A program made the translations under genes and the position numbers. Below the pieces are notes generated by a model that was given only the letters and a program-made list of their open reading frames with translations, was not told the DNA's origin and searched no databases. From Anaerolineae bacterium (lineage in GTDB: Bacteria; Chloroflexota; Anaerolineae; Anaerolineales; Anaerolineaceae), in contig JACRAG010000168.1 in NCBI GenBank assembly GCA_016213455.1, forward strand, positions 1 through 6,823: DNA of 6,823 bases, in the 5' to 3' direction. Positions 5,939-6,823 of this stretch are shown here, in pieces (position 1 is the stretch's first letter; each line of letters starts with the position of its first letter).

Positions 5939-6823
5939 ATGTCACCATTTCTACAGCTCATTTTCATTCTCGCCCTCCTCATCCTGGTTGCCAAATTCGC
6001 CGGATATCTGAGCACGCGTCTCGGACAGCCTTCGGTTTTTGGCGAGCTGCTGGTGGGTGTGCTGTTGGGACCGTCTTTGCTGGATGTGGTGCACCTGTCC
6101 ATCCTGACCGACACGCATCTGGATGAAGTGCTGCGTGAAATAGGCGAGATCGGTGTGCTGTTCTTGATGTTCCTGGCCGGGTTGGAGCTGGATTTTCGTG
6201 ACCTGGCGCGCAATACACGCGTTGCCTCTTATGCCGGTACCTTGGGTGTCTTCGTTCCGGTGTTGATGGGCTGGCTGATCGGAATGGCATTTGGAATGGA
6301 GATGAACCGCGCCATTTTCCTGGGCCTGACCCTGGGCGCGACCTCGGTCAGCATTTCCGCACAGACATTGATGGAATTGAAAGTGCTGCGCAGCCGGGTT
6401 GGGCTGGGTTTGCTCGGCGCAGCGGTTTTCGATGATATTCTGGTCATCCTGCTGCTCTCGGTCTTCACCTCGCTGGTGGGGGGAGCCGGCGGTGGGCCAG
6501 CCATCCTGGTCACCATTTTCCGCATGGTGGTCTACCTGGGATTGGCGGCATTGTTTGGTCTGTTTCTGCTGCCGCGGATTGCCCACTTTGTGGGAAAACT
6601 TGGCATCAGCCAGGGCACCGTGACGCTGGCAGTGGTGATGATGTTGGTTTTCGGCCTGACGGCAGAGCTGGTTGGCGGGATGGCTGCCATCACCGGAGCA
6701 TTTCTGGCGGGCATGATGTTTGGCCGTACGCCGGAGAAACGCACGATTGAACACGGCTTTGCGGTGCTGGCTTTTGCATTTTTCGTGCCCATCTTTTTTG
6801 TCGATATTGGGCTGCAGGTCAAT
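5939..6823 (+). CDS. Cation:proton antiporter, CPA2 family, C-terminus cut by window edge
   Basis: The first 295 residues of an integral membrane exchanger (Na+ or K+ against H+) read open to the window edge. The N-terminal helix LQLIFILALLILVAKFAG is followed by GQPSVFGELLVGVLLGPSLL (29-48), FLMFLAGLELDF (77-86), the LGATSVSIS segment (132-140), FDDILVILLLS (164-174) with the paired Asp165/Asp166 expected at the ion site, AAITGAFLAGMMFGR (249-263) and FVPIFFVDIGLQV (282-294). The Asp-Asp pair marks the CPA2 (NapA/KefB-like) branch, often electrogenic. Short members have about 380-420 residues and others carry RCK/TrkA-N domains; the missing end decides which. An in-frame TGA at 5915 with no other ATG before 5939 fixes this start, but no Shine-Dalgarno site precedes it. 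A TTGACA box at 5902 would place transcription close to the ATG if a poor -10 (TTCAGT, 5926-5931) is used. Confidence 0.92.
   Translation, partial: MSPFLQLIFILALLILVAKFAGYLSTRLGQPSVFGELLVGVLLGPSLLDVVHLSILTDTHLDEVLREIGEIGVLFLMFLAGLELDFRDLARNTRVASYAGTLGVFVPVLMGWLIGMAFGMEMNRAIFLGLTLGATSVSISAQTLMELKVLRSRVGLGLLGAAVFDDILVILLLSVFTSLVGGAGGGPAILVTIFRMVVYLGLAALFGLFLLPRIAHFVGKLGISQGTVTLAVVMMLVFGLTAELVGGMAAITGAFLAGMMFGRTPEKRTIEHGFAVLAFAFFVPIFFVDIGLQVN

Noticed and set aside
5951..6754. 267-residue minus-strand frame opposite the antiporter
   Set aside because: Its product is a run of Gln, His, Asn and Arg typical of the reverse complement of a hydrophobic membrane protein gene; the plus strand gives a clear CPA2 antiporter.

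Overview
The window reads as ordinary chromosome from a free-living, moderately GC-rich bacterium. The gene mix suggests Chloroflexota, perhaps an Anaerolineae-like lineage: a SAM-I-controlled metK, a methylmalonyl-CoA mutase catalytic subunit without a fused B12 domain paired with its epimerase, a COG4097-type ferric reductase-like flavocytochrome, and promoters that suggest leaderless mRNAs. This placement is inference; no rRNA or other marker is present. I saw no phage, insertion sequence, CRISPR array, tRNA or rRNA.

Layout. (1) Positions 1-473, minus strand: a DUF1579-family gene cut by the window's left edge, with an extended -10 element placed so that transcription would begin at its ATG. 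(2) Positions 474-843: a divergent control region holding the metK promoter, a SAM-I (S-box) riboswitch and an intrinsic terminator. (3) Positions 844-2055, plus strand: metK, S-adenosylmethionine synthetase, followed by a strong hairpin that also faces the convergent minus-strand unit. (4) Positions 2136-3565, minus strand: a heme/FAD/NAD(P) transmembrane ferric reductase-like oxidoreductase, then an apparently coupled 29-codon single-helix membrane peptide gene, easily missed because it is so short. (5) Positions 3715-5816, minus strand: methylmalonyl-CoA mutase large subunit followed by methylmalonyl-CoA epimerase, ended by an intrinsic terminator. (6) Positions 5939-6823, plus strand: a CPA2-type cation:proton antiporter cut by the right edge, divergent from the mutase.

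How the genes work together. metK makes SAM, and its product is the ligand of its own leader, so the riboswitch closes a feedback loop. The epimerase and mutase are consecutive steps linking (S)-methylmalonyl-CoA and succinyl-CoA, used in propionate, odd-chain fatty acid and branched amino acid metabolism. The B12-binding mutase subunit and the MeaB/ArgK-type chaperone are not in the window. The reductase probably carries electrons from NAD(P)H through FAD and two b-type hemes across the membrane.

No large undescribed system is visible. The most novel items are the 29-aa membrane peptide coupled to the reductase, a near-palindrome on the metK -10 element upstream of the riboswitch, and two possible leaderless starts.
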